DNA of 64,000 bases from positions 2,294,001 to 2,358,000 of the forward strand of contig NC_048555.1 of NCBI RefSeq assembly GCF_902806685.2. The letters run 5' to 3'. Made by a program: the position numbers and the translations under genes. Source of the DNA: Maniola hyperantus. Its lineage: Eukaryota > Arthropoda > Insecta > Lepidoptera > Nymphalidae. Under the pieces are notes generated by a model, which saw only the letters and a list, made by a program, of their open reading frames with translations, did not search any database and was not told the origin of the DNA. This document shows positions 56,021-64,000 of this stretch, piece by piece; position 1 is the stretch's first letter; every line of letters starts with the position of its first letter.

Positions 56021-56266
56021 GGATGATGACTACTAGTCAAATCAGCTACTTTTTATGAAATGTCAAAACGCTTGCTTAGTAAGGAAGCTTGTATGAAACA
56101 CAGATGTGACGTCATACACATTTCACGTAATTTGATGTACCTAGGTTAAATCGACAATTTAAAATAGTAAGCAAACTTTAAACTAACAGAGGTTGTGGAT
56201 TTTGCGAATTATGGAAGTCCTTCTGTTTAATATTTCCTAAGATTTTTTTTGACATAGTCATCATCC
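56021..56266. mobile_element. MITE-like element with short TIRs
   Basis: Left GGATGATGACTACTAGTCAA, right TTTTGACATAGTCATCATCC: 12 matching terminal bases plus a looser extension. Contains one TGTGACGTCA motif. No clear target duplication. Confidence 0.55.
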
Positions 56267-56378
56267 TAATTATAAGAAAGCTGGCTCAGACTCTATTAAA
56301 AGCAAATACCTCTTATCGCTATCCCACTCCGACAAACTACTGAAGTATTGCTGGGTTTTGCCGTAAATTGCTTCAAGT

Positions 56379-56456
56379 GGTCGTGACGTCATAATTGATT
56401 AAATAGCCTGGAATTGCGGTCGTGACGTCATAATTGACTAAATTGCCTGGAATTAA
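56379..56456 (+). repeat. 39-bp tandem duplication with CRE-type motifs
   Basis: Two copies of GGTCGTGACGTCATAATTGA (C/T)TAAAT(A/T)GCCTGGAATT; each has the 8-base palindrome TGACGTCA. Confidence 0.8.
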
Positions 56457-56940
56457 AACGATCTTATACGCGCAAAAGAAACGCTTATCTGGATCCACGC
56501 TTATGATTGTTATGAACGCATACGTCCAGACACCGGTATCCGTCTCACATCCGACCAGAAAGTTTATTGTTTATATTAATTACTTTAACGTTGAAGGGTT
56601 TCAACGCTCAAATTCTATCAGTGAGATGTAAAATTTCATGTTAAAGGTCCAACAAAGTGGAAACTCGCTCTAAAATATTTCAGAATTTTTATCTTGTAAG
56701 TTGCGGTTTATTACTTATTTGACTGTTTTAATTAGTTCCACTGAAACTTTACTCTGTATTCGAATCTCAATGTTTTAGTTTCTTTTAGCGTTTCTTACCT
56801 CACAAGTTACCTCTTCCATAGACATTTCTTTTTCTAAAAATCTAACTTGTGATGGAACGAACATTAAACGATGTAACATAATTTGTTAAGATGTGAGCTT
56901 CATGAAAGTTGTAACTGTTCAGTTGGATCGAAACCTTTTG

Positions 56941-57051
56941 AGGCTGAGATCCATAGAGCGTCCTTTGACTTTGCTCAGACTTAAGATACAGTTGAAACGA
57001 AACAACATTCAATCTGAGCAAATTCAAAGTAAGCTCTATAGATCTCAGCCT
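56941..57051. mobile_element. hairpin MITE, family H, core partly deleted
   Basis: AGGCTGAGATCCATAGAGCG TCCTTTGACTTTGCTCAGAC and AAGTAAGCTCTATAGATCTC AGCCT; the middle is shortened to GTTGAAACGAAACAACATTC. Confidence 0.8.
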
Positions 57052-57152
57052 GACACCGCAATGGTTATAGGTTCGAATCAACTGTTTGACTATTGATTTA
57101 GCTACTCGTAGTTACATCATACATGTTCTATTTCACGATGACTGCTCATTCT

Positions 57153-57303
57153 AAGGCTGAGATCTATAGAGCGCACTTTGACTTTGCTCATACTTAAGAC
57201 ACTGTTAAAACGAGACAAATTTACGCCAACTGTATAACGCTGTCTCGTTTTAAGTGTCTTAAGGCTGAGTAAAGTCAAAGTGCGCTCTATAGATTTGAGC
57301 CTT
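57153..57303. mobile_element. hairpin MITE, family H
   Basis: AAGGCTGAGATCTATAGAGC GCACTTTGACTTTGCTCATA and GTCAAAGTGCGCTCTATAGA TTTGAGCCTT; the inner loop between GAGACA and TGTCTC differs from other copies (AATTTACGCCAACTGTATAA). Confidence 0.85.
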
Positions 57304-57327
57304 AGTAGTGAGTGTAGCTAAATGCGT

Positions 57328-57385
57328 CGTGCTCGTGGTCGAAACTGAGAAAACCTCGTGCTCGTGGTCGAAACTGAGAAAACCT
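57328..57385 (+). repeat. perfect 29-bp tandem duplication
   Basis: CGTGCTCGTGGTCGAAACTG AGAAAACCT occurs twice in a row with no difference, next to the MITE at 57153. Confidence 0.9.
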
Positions 57386-57399
57386 TTTATAATAATGTG

Positions 57400-58240
57400 T
57401 ACGTGTGCACTTACATAAACATAGCCAAACTGTCTTCTTGAAATAGAACATCTGTATAAACTTTAGAAAAAGAAAAGTACCATTTCTATCACCACATTTT
57501 CAACTTTCGTGAAGCGTTCTGTATGTATCTGTCCTATAATATTTAGAGAAATGGTGCCAATTATTGTCCCAAGAGAAATAGTTGTAACGAATTTAGCTAA
57601 TGGATAATATGAGCGAGAGATGTGAAACGATTTATAGGACCTATGAAATTATTGTAATAAAAAAAATTATATTGTATTAAATTAGTAAAATTATATTGAA
57701 TTAATAATCTATTTGTATAAATTTTATATACAACAGCTAAGAAACGCTACGGGTTCCATGAAATATATTTCATTTAAAAAACTATGTGAATTTTTATTTT
57801 GCTACCCTACAAAATTATTTCCATACCCTATCCGCGGAAAGAAGTTACTGCCATACGTGAACCCCATAAAAATGATAGTGGAAAAAATCTCAGTGGGGGT
57901 TAACCATTATGAGTCACCAACCAATCACAAACATGTTTTCAAGAAACATTCGAAATGCAATTCAAAAATGTTTCTAAAAATATTCAATTTTTTGGAAACA
58001 TTTCAAAAATATTTTTTTTTTTGAAATGTTTGTACGATTTTAGTTGCACACTTTATCCAAATTTCTTTTTCCGAAGGCGTAAAACAAAATTCGGATCAAA
58101 TGCACAACCCCTCATAAAAATAGGTACTTAGTACCTACTACGGCAACTCCGGTTCGAGAACTCTCGGATTCGGATCGGATTTTCAGCTTCAACGGCCATC
58201 GCTACGACATGCCACTTAAACTTGATTATGACTTATGAGT
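57400..58240. other. unassigned sequence
   Basis: A 103-codon ORF (57713-58024) is AT-driven, rich in Lys, Phe and Asn, with no domain. Nothing else recognised. Confidence 0.45.
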
Positions 58241-58243
58241 TAC

Positions 58244-58468
58244 TAGCTGATGCCCGCGACTTCGTTCGCGTGGATTTAAGTTTTTACAAATCGCGTGGGA
58301 ACTCGTTGATTTTCCGGGATAAAAAGTAGCCTATGTCATTCTCCAGGTCTTTGACTATACCCATGCAAAAAATCACGTCAATTCGTTGCTCCATTGCGAC
58401 GTGATTGAAGGACAAACCAACAAACCAATAAACCAACAAACAAACACACTTTCGTATTTAAAATAAGG
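58244..58468 (+). repeat. repeat family C copy, nearly full
   Basis: CTAGCTGATGCCCGCGACTT CGTTCGCGTGG, GATAAAAAGTAGCCTATGTC, CATTGCGACGTGATTGAAGG and CAAACAAACACACTTTCG. Confidence 0.8.
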
Positions 58469-58726
58469 ACCAAATACCATGAAACATTTGATTGGTATAA
58501 GAATAACTTTATTACGGTAACGATACAAAAAAATAGAATGCAGTAACACAAAAATGAACTATGAACTAATATGAATTAAAAAATTCGTGTCTACCATTTT
58601 TTTCGAATTATTTGTGCTATTTATTCATTTATGCACAATAGCAATAGCACAGTTTAGCAACTATACAGTTCAGAAACGAAAGTAAAGCAGGCGCCACAGC
58701 TATAGTCATGATAAATGGATGCATTA

Positions 58727-58905
58727 ATAATTTTTTTTAAAGAATATTAGTCATGTTTATCACGACTAATGTTCTCCTTTCCCCCCTCCAACTAAGCGTA
58801 AAGCTTGTGCTAGGAGTAGGTACGACAATAGTGCAACGGGTGGGGTTTGAACCACCGACCTTTCAGAATTCAGTCCGCTCCCTCAACCGTTGGGCTATTG
58901 AAACT
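58727..58905 (-). repeat. tRNA-derived SINE, third family
   Basis: The - strand begins CAATAGCCCAACGGTTGAGG GAGCGGACTG (box A region), box B GGTGGTTCAAACCCCACCCG, then GTCGTACCTACTCCTAGCAC, AAGCTTTACGCTTAGTTGG and an A-rich end. Confidence 0.65.
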
Positions 58906-59104
58906 AAGTTGTCTTGTAAACAAAAACGGTAAATCATTAAAAAATACGTGTTATTATAACTACATAGCCGCTGATTTACTTGCCTATTCCGAACTGTTAT
59001 ATTGCTATGACAAATTGGTGCGTTTATGGTTATCAAAACTTCAAGACTATTATATATTTCGATTATTTTCTCGAAGTTCTCGGCAAAAAAGGATCTCGAT
59101 ATTT

Positions 59105-59256
59105 TTAGGTTGCTTTAACTTTGCTCGGACTAAAGATACAGTTAAAATGAGACATAAATTTGTCTCGTTTTAACTCTAAGGGTGAAATCTATAGAGCGCA
59201 CTCTGACTTTGCATAGACTTAAGTCAGAGTTAAAACGAGACAGAGCTATATCTCTC
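59105..59256. mobile_element. hairpin MITE H remnants (one short, one half copy)
   Basis: 59105-59180 is a collapsed copy (TTTGCTCGGACTAAAGATAC … TTTGTCTCGTTTTAACTCT). 59183-59256 is the left half of another (ATCTATAGAGCGCACTCTGA … GTTAAAACGAGACAGAGCTA TATCTCTC), which stops where the palindrome at 59257 starts. Confidence 0.7.
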
Positions 59257-59504
59257 ACACAAATCTCTAAACTTAATTAAATTTACATTTCTGAACGTGC
59301 GTTTCCACTGACGCGGAACTAGGCGGAGTGGAGCGGAGCCGACCATGAAATGGCCAATCACAGTGCTCAAAACCCCCACTCAGCAACAGTGGACACTGTG
59401 TGATTGTCCAATTCACGGTCCGCTCCGCTCCACTCCGCCCAGCTCCGCGTCAGTGGAAACGCACGTTCAGAAATGTAAATTTAATTATGTTGAGAGATTT
59501 GTGT
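59257..59504. mobile_element. 248-bp nearly complete palindrome (MITE-like)
   Basis: Arms ACACAAATCTCTAAACTTAA TTAAATTTACATTTCTGAAC GTGCGTTTCCACTGACGCGG and the mirrored right arm pair almost throughout; even the central CGACCATGAAATGGCCAATC matches its partner. The ORFs here are products of the palindrome. Confidence 0.85.
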
Positions 59505-59878
59505 ATAACCATACTATGCAAGCACCATTGGTGGGTATACAGTTCATTGTGTTTAAAAACAAAAACATCTATAATAAAACTTACGTACTACAGTTAGGAA
59601 CAGAGTCTTTTGAATCACACTGAATTCAAATAAATCAAATTTTCTTGAAACTTAAATACATATAGAACATTAAATTTTTTAAAATGATGACGCTAAATAG
59701 AATGAAGACATTGGAATGACGCCATAGTAGACGACTGGTAAAAGACCTCTGAAACAATCTCTCTCTGAATTGATCTTTACGAAAGGGCATAGCTTGCATC
59801 ATGGGGAAACAGATCCCAGAAAATCAAACATTTCCCACGAAATTTAAACAAAAAAAAGTTTCCGAACTGTCGTGAACA

Positions 59879-60029
59879 GTGCGACAAGGCTCTTTTGGCA
59901 CTTCAATGACATTGACAGGGGGGCGCTGTTGGAGAACAAAGGCCTTAGATTATTCAAACAAGAACAAAGCGGACACTTGTCGGCAACGTTAGTTCCGATT
60001 TTCGCCACCCGCCAAGAGCCTTGTCGCAC
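59879..60029. mobile_element. MITE-like element, 151 bp
   Basis: GTGCGACAAGGCTCTTTTGG at the left and CCAAGAGCCTTGTCGCAC at the right. The ORFs across it are not conserved in any way I can judge. Confidence 0.75.
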
Positions 60030-60067
60030 ATGTGACGTTTCGTACCGGTCGTCAACTGAACACTTAG

Positions 60068-60358
60068 AGCGATCACGCACTCATCCGATCCGTCAAAATA
60101 CGTTCCGAAGTAGTCATAAAACTATTTGTATGGTAGCTTACGCACTACGTCCGGCTTCCGTCATTCGTTTTCTCTACGTCATCCGTGAGAATATCTCTGA
60201 TGTGCCTCGGATTTAAATCGGACATATGACGTAGATATGTCAAAGATGTCTACTGAATAGCTTAGATTTGGATCAGAGATAGGATTAGTGCGTAAGCAAT
60301 ATCCGAGTTTTTTATATCCGTATCTTCACGGACTCGAATCGAACGAGTGCGTAACCGC
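60068..60358. mobile_element. candidate MITE with GCACTC TIRs
   Basis: GAGCGATCACGCACTCATCC GATCC faces GAATCGAACGAGTGCGTAAC CGCT in inverted orientation; TTACGCACT/GTGCGTAA motifs recur inside (about 60138 and 60287). Confidence 0.55.
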
Positions 60359-60621
60359 TGACGCTTTTCTTACGCGCTTTCGTAAAAAGTGAGAAATAAA
60401 CAAAAAGTTTAAAGCTATTAAAGCAATGACTATCTTGAATCTAATTGCCAAAAAAGTACACTTAAACTTTGATTGACTTATAATTTGATTTGATTGTGAT
60501 TTGAGTATGAGCACTCAACGAAAAATTATCTCTAAATAATTTTTTTTCTAGACTTATTGATACAATGTATAAATAAACATCTCTTTTTTGTTATGTCTTT
60601 TGGAATAGAAATGGAACACTG

Positions 60622-60775
60622 AGGCTGTGATCTGTAGAACGAACTTTGACTTTGCTCAAACTTAAGTCATAATAAGGACATAAATCTGGATTTATGTCTT
60701 TCACATAAATCTATCGCGTTTAAACTCTAGTAAAGTCTGAGCTAAGTCAAAGTACGATCTATACATTTTAGCCTA
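60622..60775. mobile_element. hairpin MITE, family H, diverged
   Basis: AGGCTGTGATCTGTAGAACG AACTTTGACTTTGCTCAAAC and GTCAAAGTACGATCTATACA TTTTAGCCT; the core is rearranged (AAGGACATAAATCTGGATTT ATGTCTTTCACATAAATCTA). Confidence 0.75.
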
Positions 60776-60779
60776 AGAA

Positions 60780-61388
60780 ATGGCACTACAGTCAAATTAT
60801 TTTATGGTACATATTTCTTAAAATACTTACTTATATAAAATAGCTACATATTATTACTGATTCTGATGGAAACTAAATTTTAGAGTATTCGCTTCTTTTT
60901 CTTACCAATGTAATTACAGAAGGACAGACAAACTAAAAACTATCTAACCTCGTGACTTTAGATATGCTAGTCCTGACTCCTGAGCATAATGTTCAAAGTA
61001 GATTAGCACTAAAATTTAGAATATATAATTTTTAAATTAATTTTCCGCCCTTTTTAAGCATTATTAAAAAGAAAAAGATGAGTTAGTGTGTCTCATTTAG
61101 TTTAGAGAGACATCAGAATCAGAAATAAAATAAAATTTAATGAATACATTACGCAATTTTAGGTATGTATACCTATCAACTATTAGAACGTGATATGAAC
61201 TCGTATGTAAACTCATTACATCTAAAGTGAAGAAAGAATAAAAATAGCGTTCTATATTTGTAAGTCTGTCACTTATGAGTTGTCGTTATCGTTGGAAAAA
61301 GTAATGTCTTTCTGTTAAAATAATAAATTATATTTATGTATTTATCAAGATTGAATTTATTGGGCGATCCACCTCCTGATCATAAATA
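60780..61388 (+). other. region that should hold the copia 5' LTR
   Basis: AT-rich. No segment matching the first bases of the presumed 3' LTR (after about 63905) is visible by eye, so the 5' LTR is either truncated at its start, diverged, or bounded differently. Confidence 0.4.
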
Positions 61389-61399
61389 GGTTATGGGCC
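61389..61399 (+). promoter_or_regulatory. copia-type primer binding site (internal tRNA-iMet)
   Basis: GGTTATGGGCC is complementary to the anticodon arm of initiator tRNA-Met (GGCCCATAACC). Drosophila copia is known to prime from this internal tRNA region. It lies 36 bases before the ORF start. Confidence 0.65.
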
Positions 61400-61435
61400 T
61401 TCACATCTAAAACTAGAAGCTCTGAAAATTCAATC

Positions 61436-63886
61436 ATGGTAGAAATATATGAGTCTAATTCAGGTTTGTGCGGCCACATAGAAAAGTTGCGAGGCTCAGA
61501 AAACTTTGCCTATTGGAAATTTAAGGTAAAGAACTATCTTGAATTGAAAGGCTGGTGGTGGGTCGTAGCGAATGAAGGTCAAACGAGTACACAAACGAAA
61601 GAAAACCTGATAGAAGTGGACACAAAAGTAAGAGCAACACTTTGTCTTTTACTTGAACCCGATTGCTTCACGCATGTTTATAGAGCAAGGACTGCAAAAG
61701 AGGTCTGGGATTGCCTATGTAAAGCTTATGAAGACAAGGGATGGGGAAGACGTATTACGTTACAACGGAAACTCTGGCAATGTAAACTTGAGAACTTCGA
61801 GTCTATGGAGAAGTACATCTCGGAAATAATGTTTTTGTCTAATCAGTTGTATGATATCGATGCTCCAATTGATGATGACTGGATAGTGTCTATTATGCTG
61901 AGCGGGTTGAGTGAAGTATATAATCCCCTTATTATGGCTGTAGACAACAGTGGACAAAAACTGACTCTTGAGCAAATTAAAACTAAATTGATACAAGAGG
62001 CAAATAGACAACGGGATGAGTCAAGTGGAAATACATCGTCGAATGTTTTGATGGCAAACAAATCGGGCACGATTTCCCAAAAATCGAAATCGAATAGATG
62101 TTCGAAAGTAAATAAGTCGAAAGTTTTTAAATGTTTTAAGTGTCATGAACCAGGCCATAAAGCATCAGAATGCAATGAAAAGAAGCAAATTAGAACTGTA
62201 AATAATTTTGCGTCGATTTGCATGACTACTGTAGACAAGAAGCCATTAAAGACGAAGAGTTGGTACATTGACAGTGGATGTTCAAACCATATGACCCACG
62301 ATTTAAATAATTTATCCAATTATCAAAAGCAGGCGGATAAGAAAATAAGAGTGGCAAATGGGGAAGAATTATCAATCCAAGGTAAAGGGAGTGCTAATGT
62401 TAAGATTAATGCAAATACAGAACTTGCATTGGATAATGTTTTGCATGTTCCCGAATTGTCCATGAATTTAATCTCTGTGAGCAAGCTAGCTGAAAAAGAT
62501 TATGTTGTGAATTTTAACAAAAAAGGTTGTATCATAACGAAAGAGGATAAACAAATTGTCAAATGTCAGGATGTTGGTGGAATTTTCGAATTAAAAGAAA
62601 ATCAAAACTTGTCATTGAACGTGACATTGTCAAGTCAAAATTTATCGAATCTTTGGCATAGAAGGTTAGCACATTTGAGTAAAAAATATATGGATAAGTT
62701 AAAAAACCTAGTGAATGGAATTGAATTTAAACAAAACGATTTGATCGAACCATGTATACCATGCATTGAAGGCAAGACGTGTAAGAGTCCTTTTAAGAAC
62801 AAAGGTACTAGAGCACGGGATATCTTGGAAATAGTGCATAGCGATATTTGCGGTCCGATGGAAGAGCCGTCGTTCGGTGGTTCGAGATACATGTTACTGT
62901 TTATCGATGACTTTACTCGGAAAACACATGTATATTTTCTGCGGCATAAAAGTCAAACTTTTGAGAAATTTCGCGAATATAAGGCGGAAGTAGAGAAAGA
63001 GATGAACAAATCAATTAAATGTTTGAGGACTGACAATGGGTCTGAGTACTGTAATCGATTATTTGATAAATTTTTAAAGTCTGAAGGTATTAAGCACCAG
63101 ACGACGGTCCCGTACACACCTGAGCAAAATGGTGTTGCTGAGAGGGCAAATAGGTCGATTATAGAAAAGGCAAGAGCATTATTATGCGAAGCTAATTTAA
63201 ATAAGAAGTATTGGGCGGAAGCTGTAAATACTGTTGTATATTTAAAAAATAGAAGTCCTACTAAGGCTGTAACAGATGGTGTTCCGGAAGAGTTATGGAC
63301 AGGAAAGAAAGTTGATCTAAGTCATCTTAAGGTGTTCGGTTGTTTAGCTTATGGATTGAAACCGAAACAAAAGAGACAAAAATTGGATAGTAAAACAGTA
63401 CCTACGATTTTTGTTGGATATCCTAATAACACTAAGGGTTATCGGTTGATGGATCCAAAGACGAGTACCGTTCATGTATATAGAGATGTTAAATTTTTAG
63501 AGAATACTTTTCCTGGTGATAGCGATAATATAGTAACAAAGGACACAGTTGTTCCTATATATCTGGACGAGGGACAAAAAGAGTCTGTGCCAAGAGAGAA
63601 TCCTAAAGAGGATGATAATAAGGACGATAAAGTTGATACCATTGTTGAGACAGTTGATAATAACAATGAAACTGAAAACAATGAAGAAATGGTTGATATG
63701 CAAGACGAGACCAAAAACGTTGTGGAAAGGGTTGAACCACGTTATAATCTTAGATCACGTAAGGAACCAGATGTAAATAATTGTATATGTAATGCCATTG
63801 CAGATATTTTAACAAAAAGTTTACATGGTCCTAAAATGAAACATGTTTTATCAGAATTATGTCTGAAGAAGAAGATATTTGATTAA
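61436..63886 (+). CDS. Ty1/copia Gag-protease-integrase ORF lacking reverse transcriptase
   Basis: 816 codons with no stop. Gag covers about residues 1-260 with a CCHC knuckle (CFKCHEPGHKASEC) at 233-246. The aspartic protease has DSG at 279-281. The pre-integrase zinc finger has the LWHRRLAHLS motif and CIPCIEGKTC. The integrase core has Asp470, Asp533 and Glu569, 35 residues between the last two. An acidic linker ends with the RYNLRSRKEPD motif that normally precedes RT. Here it runs straight (near residue 780-788) into IADILTKSL, the conserved C-terminal tail that normally follows RNase H. RT and nearly all RNase H are missing, yet the frame is kept. Such a protein could form particles and integrate DNA only if RT came from another element. 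Alternatives: a recent neutral deletion, or a retained non-RT copy. Confidence 0.92.
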   Translation: MVEIYESNSGLCGHIEKLRGSENFAYWKFKVKNYLELKGWWWVVANEGQTSTQTKENLIEVDTKVRATLCLLLEPDCFTHVYRARTAKEVWDCLCKAYEDKGWGRRITLQRKLWQCKLENFESMEKYISEIMFLSNQLYDIDAPIDDDWIVSIMLSGLSEVYNPLIMAVDNSGQKLTLEQIKTKLIQEANRQRDESSGNTSSNVLMANKSGTISQKSKSNRCSKVNKSKVFKCFKCHEPGHKASECNEKKQIRTVNNFASICMTTVDKKPLKTKSWYIDSGCSNHMTHDLNNLSNYQKQADKKIRVANGEELSIQGKGSANVKINANTELALDNVLHVPELSMNLISVSKLAEKDYVVNFNKKGCIITKEDKQIVKCQDVGGIFELKENQNLSLNVTLSSQNLSNLWHRRLAHLSKKYMDKLKNLVNGIEFKQNDLIEPCIPCIEGKTCKSPFKNKGTRARDILEIVHSDICGPMEEPSFGGSRYMLLFIDDFTRKTHVYFLRHKSQTFEKFREYKAEVEKEMNKSIKCLRTDNGSEYCNRLFDKFLKSEGIKHQTTVPYTPEQNGVAERANRSIIEKARALLCEANLNKKYWAEAVNTVVYLKNRSPTKAVTDGVPEELWTGKKVDLSHLKVFGCLAYGLKPKQKRQKLDSKTVPTIFVGYPNNTKGYRLMDPKTSTVHVYRDVKFLENTFPGDSDNIVTKDTVVPIYLDEGQKESVPRENPKEDDNKDDKVDTIVETVDNNNETENNEEMVDMQDETKNVVERVEPRYNLRSRKEPDVNNCICNAIADILTKSLHGPKMKHVLSELCLKKKIFD

Positions 63887-64000
63887 GGGGGCATAGGGCA
63901 TAATATTGTACCTAATAGGAATATTGTGTGTTTGCCGAAGAACTAGTTTATAGTTATTTTATTTTTATAATCAAATATTTTCTAGAGTTTTATTTAATCT
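63885..64000 (+). repeat. copia polypurine tract and start of 3' LTR (runs off window)
   Basis: After the stop, AAGGGGGCATAGGG is the expected polypurine tract. The LTR probably starts at TGTACCTAATAGG or a few bases before; its end is outside the window. Confidence 0.5.

Noticed and set aside
59872..60216. 114-codon + strand ORF
   Set aside because: Crosses two inverted-repeat elements; no family features.
1..64000. Bacterial defence, toxin-antitoxin or phage system
   Set aside because: Spliced neuropeptide gene, pol III SINEs, LTR and non-LTR retroelements show an insect nuclear genome; no prokaryotic operon or ribosome-binding pattern is present.

Overview
This window looks like nuclear DNA from a butterfly or moth (Lepidoptera). 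The background is AT-rich and gene-poor. It is full of repeats typical of that order: tRNA-derived SINEs, RTE- and CR1-type LINE tails, the abundant 'CCCGCGACTTCGTCCGCG' repeat, and many small inverted-repeat (MITE-like) elements. The one host gene also has a coding sequence of lepidopteran type.

The host gene is the ion transport peptide gene (ITP, CHH/ITP neuropeptide hormone family) on the + strand at 50593-54403. Three coding exons are visible. The common exon (50593-50807) carries the signal peptide, propeptide, dibasic site and first 39 mature residues. Exon 50808-downstream choice then gives two hormones: including 52166-52292 gives the non-amidated ITP-L form, and skipping it to 54295-54403 gives the amidated ITP form. 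The six cysteines, the phase-matched splice sites and the GKR amidation signal all fit. Upstream non-coding exons were not located.

1-25600: old repeats, SINEs, MITEs and LINE tails, with a degenerate tRNA-like sequence at 1289-1361 and no convincing protein gene. 25672-35055: a complete, apparently very young Ty3/gypsy LTR retrotransposon on the - strand, with two 1469-bp LTRs that differ at one base by eye, a 4-bp target duplication, a tRNA-Lys type primer site, a polypurine tract, intact gag and pol, and an A AAA AAC -1 frameshift site directly on the gag stop. 35056-50550: more nested repeats, including a broken CR1-like LINE (39061-40700) and a Harbinger-like MITE (43880-44266). 54404-61000: further MITEs. 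61389-64000: a Ty1/copia element whose single 816-codon ORF keeps Gag, protease and integrase but has lost reverse transcriptase and most of RNase H in frame; its 3' LTR runs off the window.

No bacterial-type system, CRISPR array or rRNA is present. The observations most worth a second look are the RT-less but fully open copia ORF, the frameshift signal of the young gypsy element, the two-arm/one-core MITE family (about ten copies), and the ITP splice structure with transposons pressed against its exons. Only by-eye comparison was possible; most repeat boundaries are approximate.
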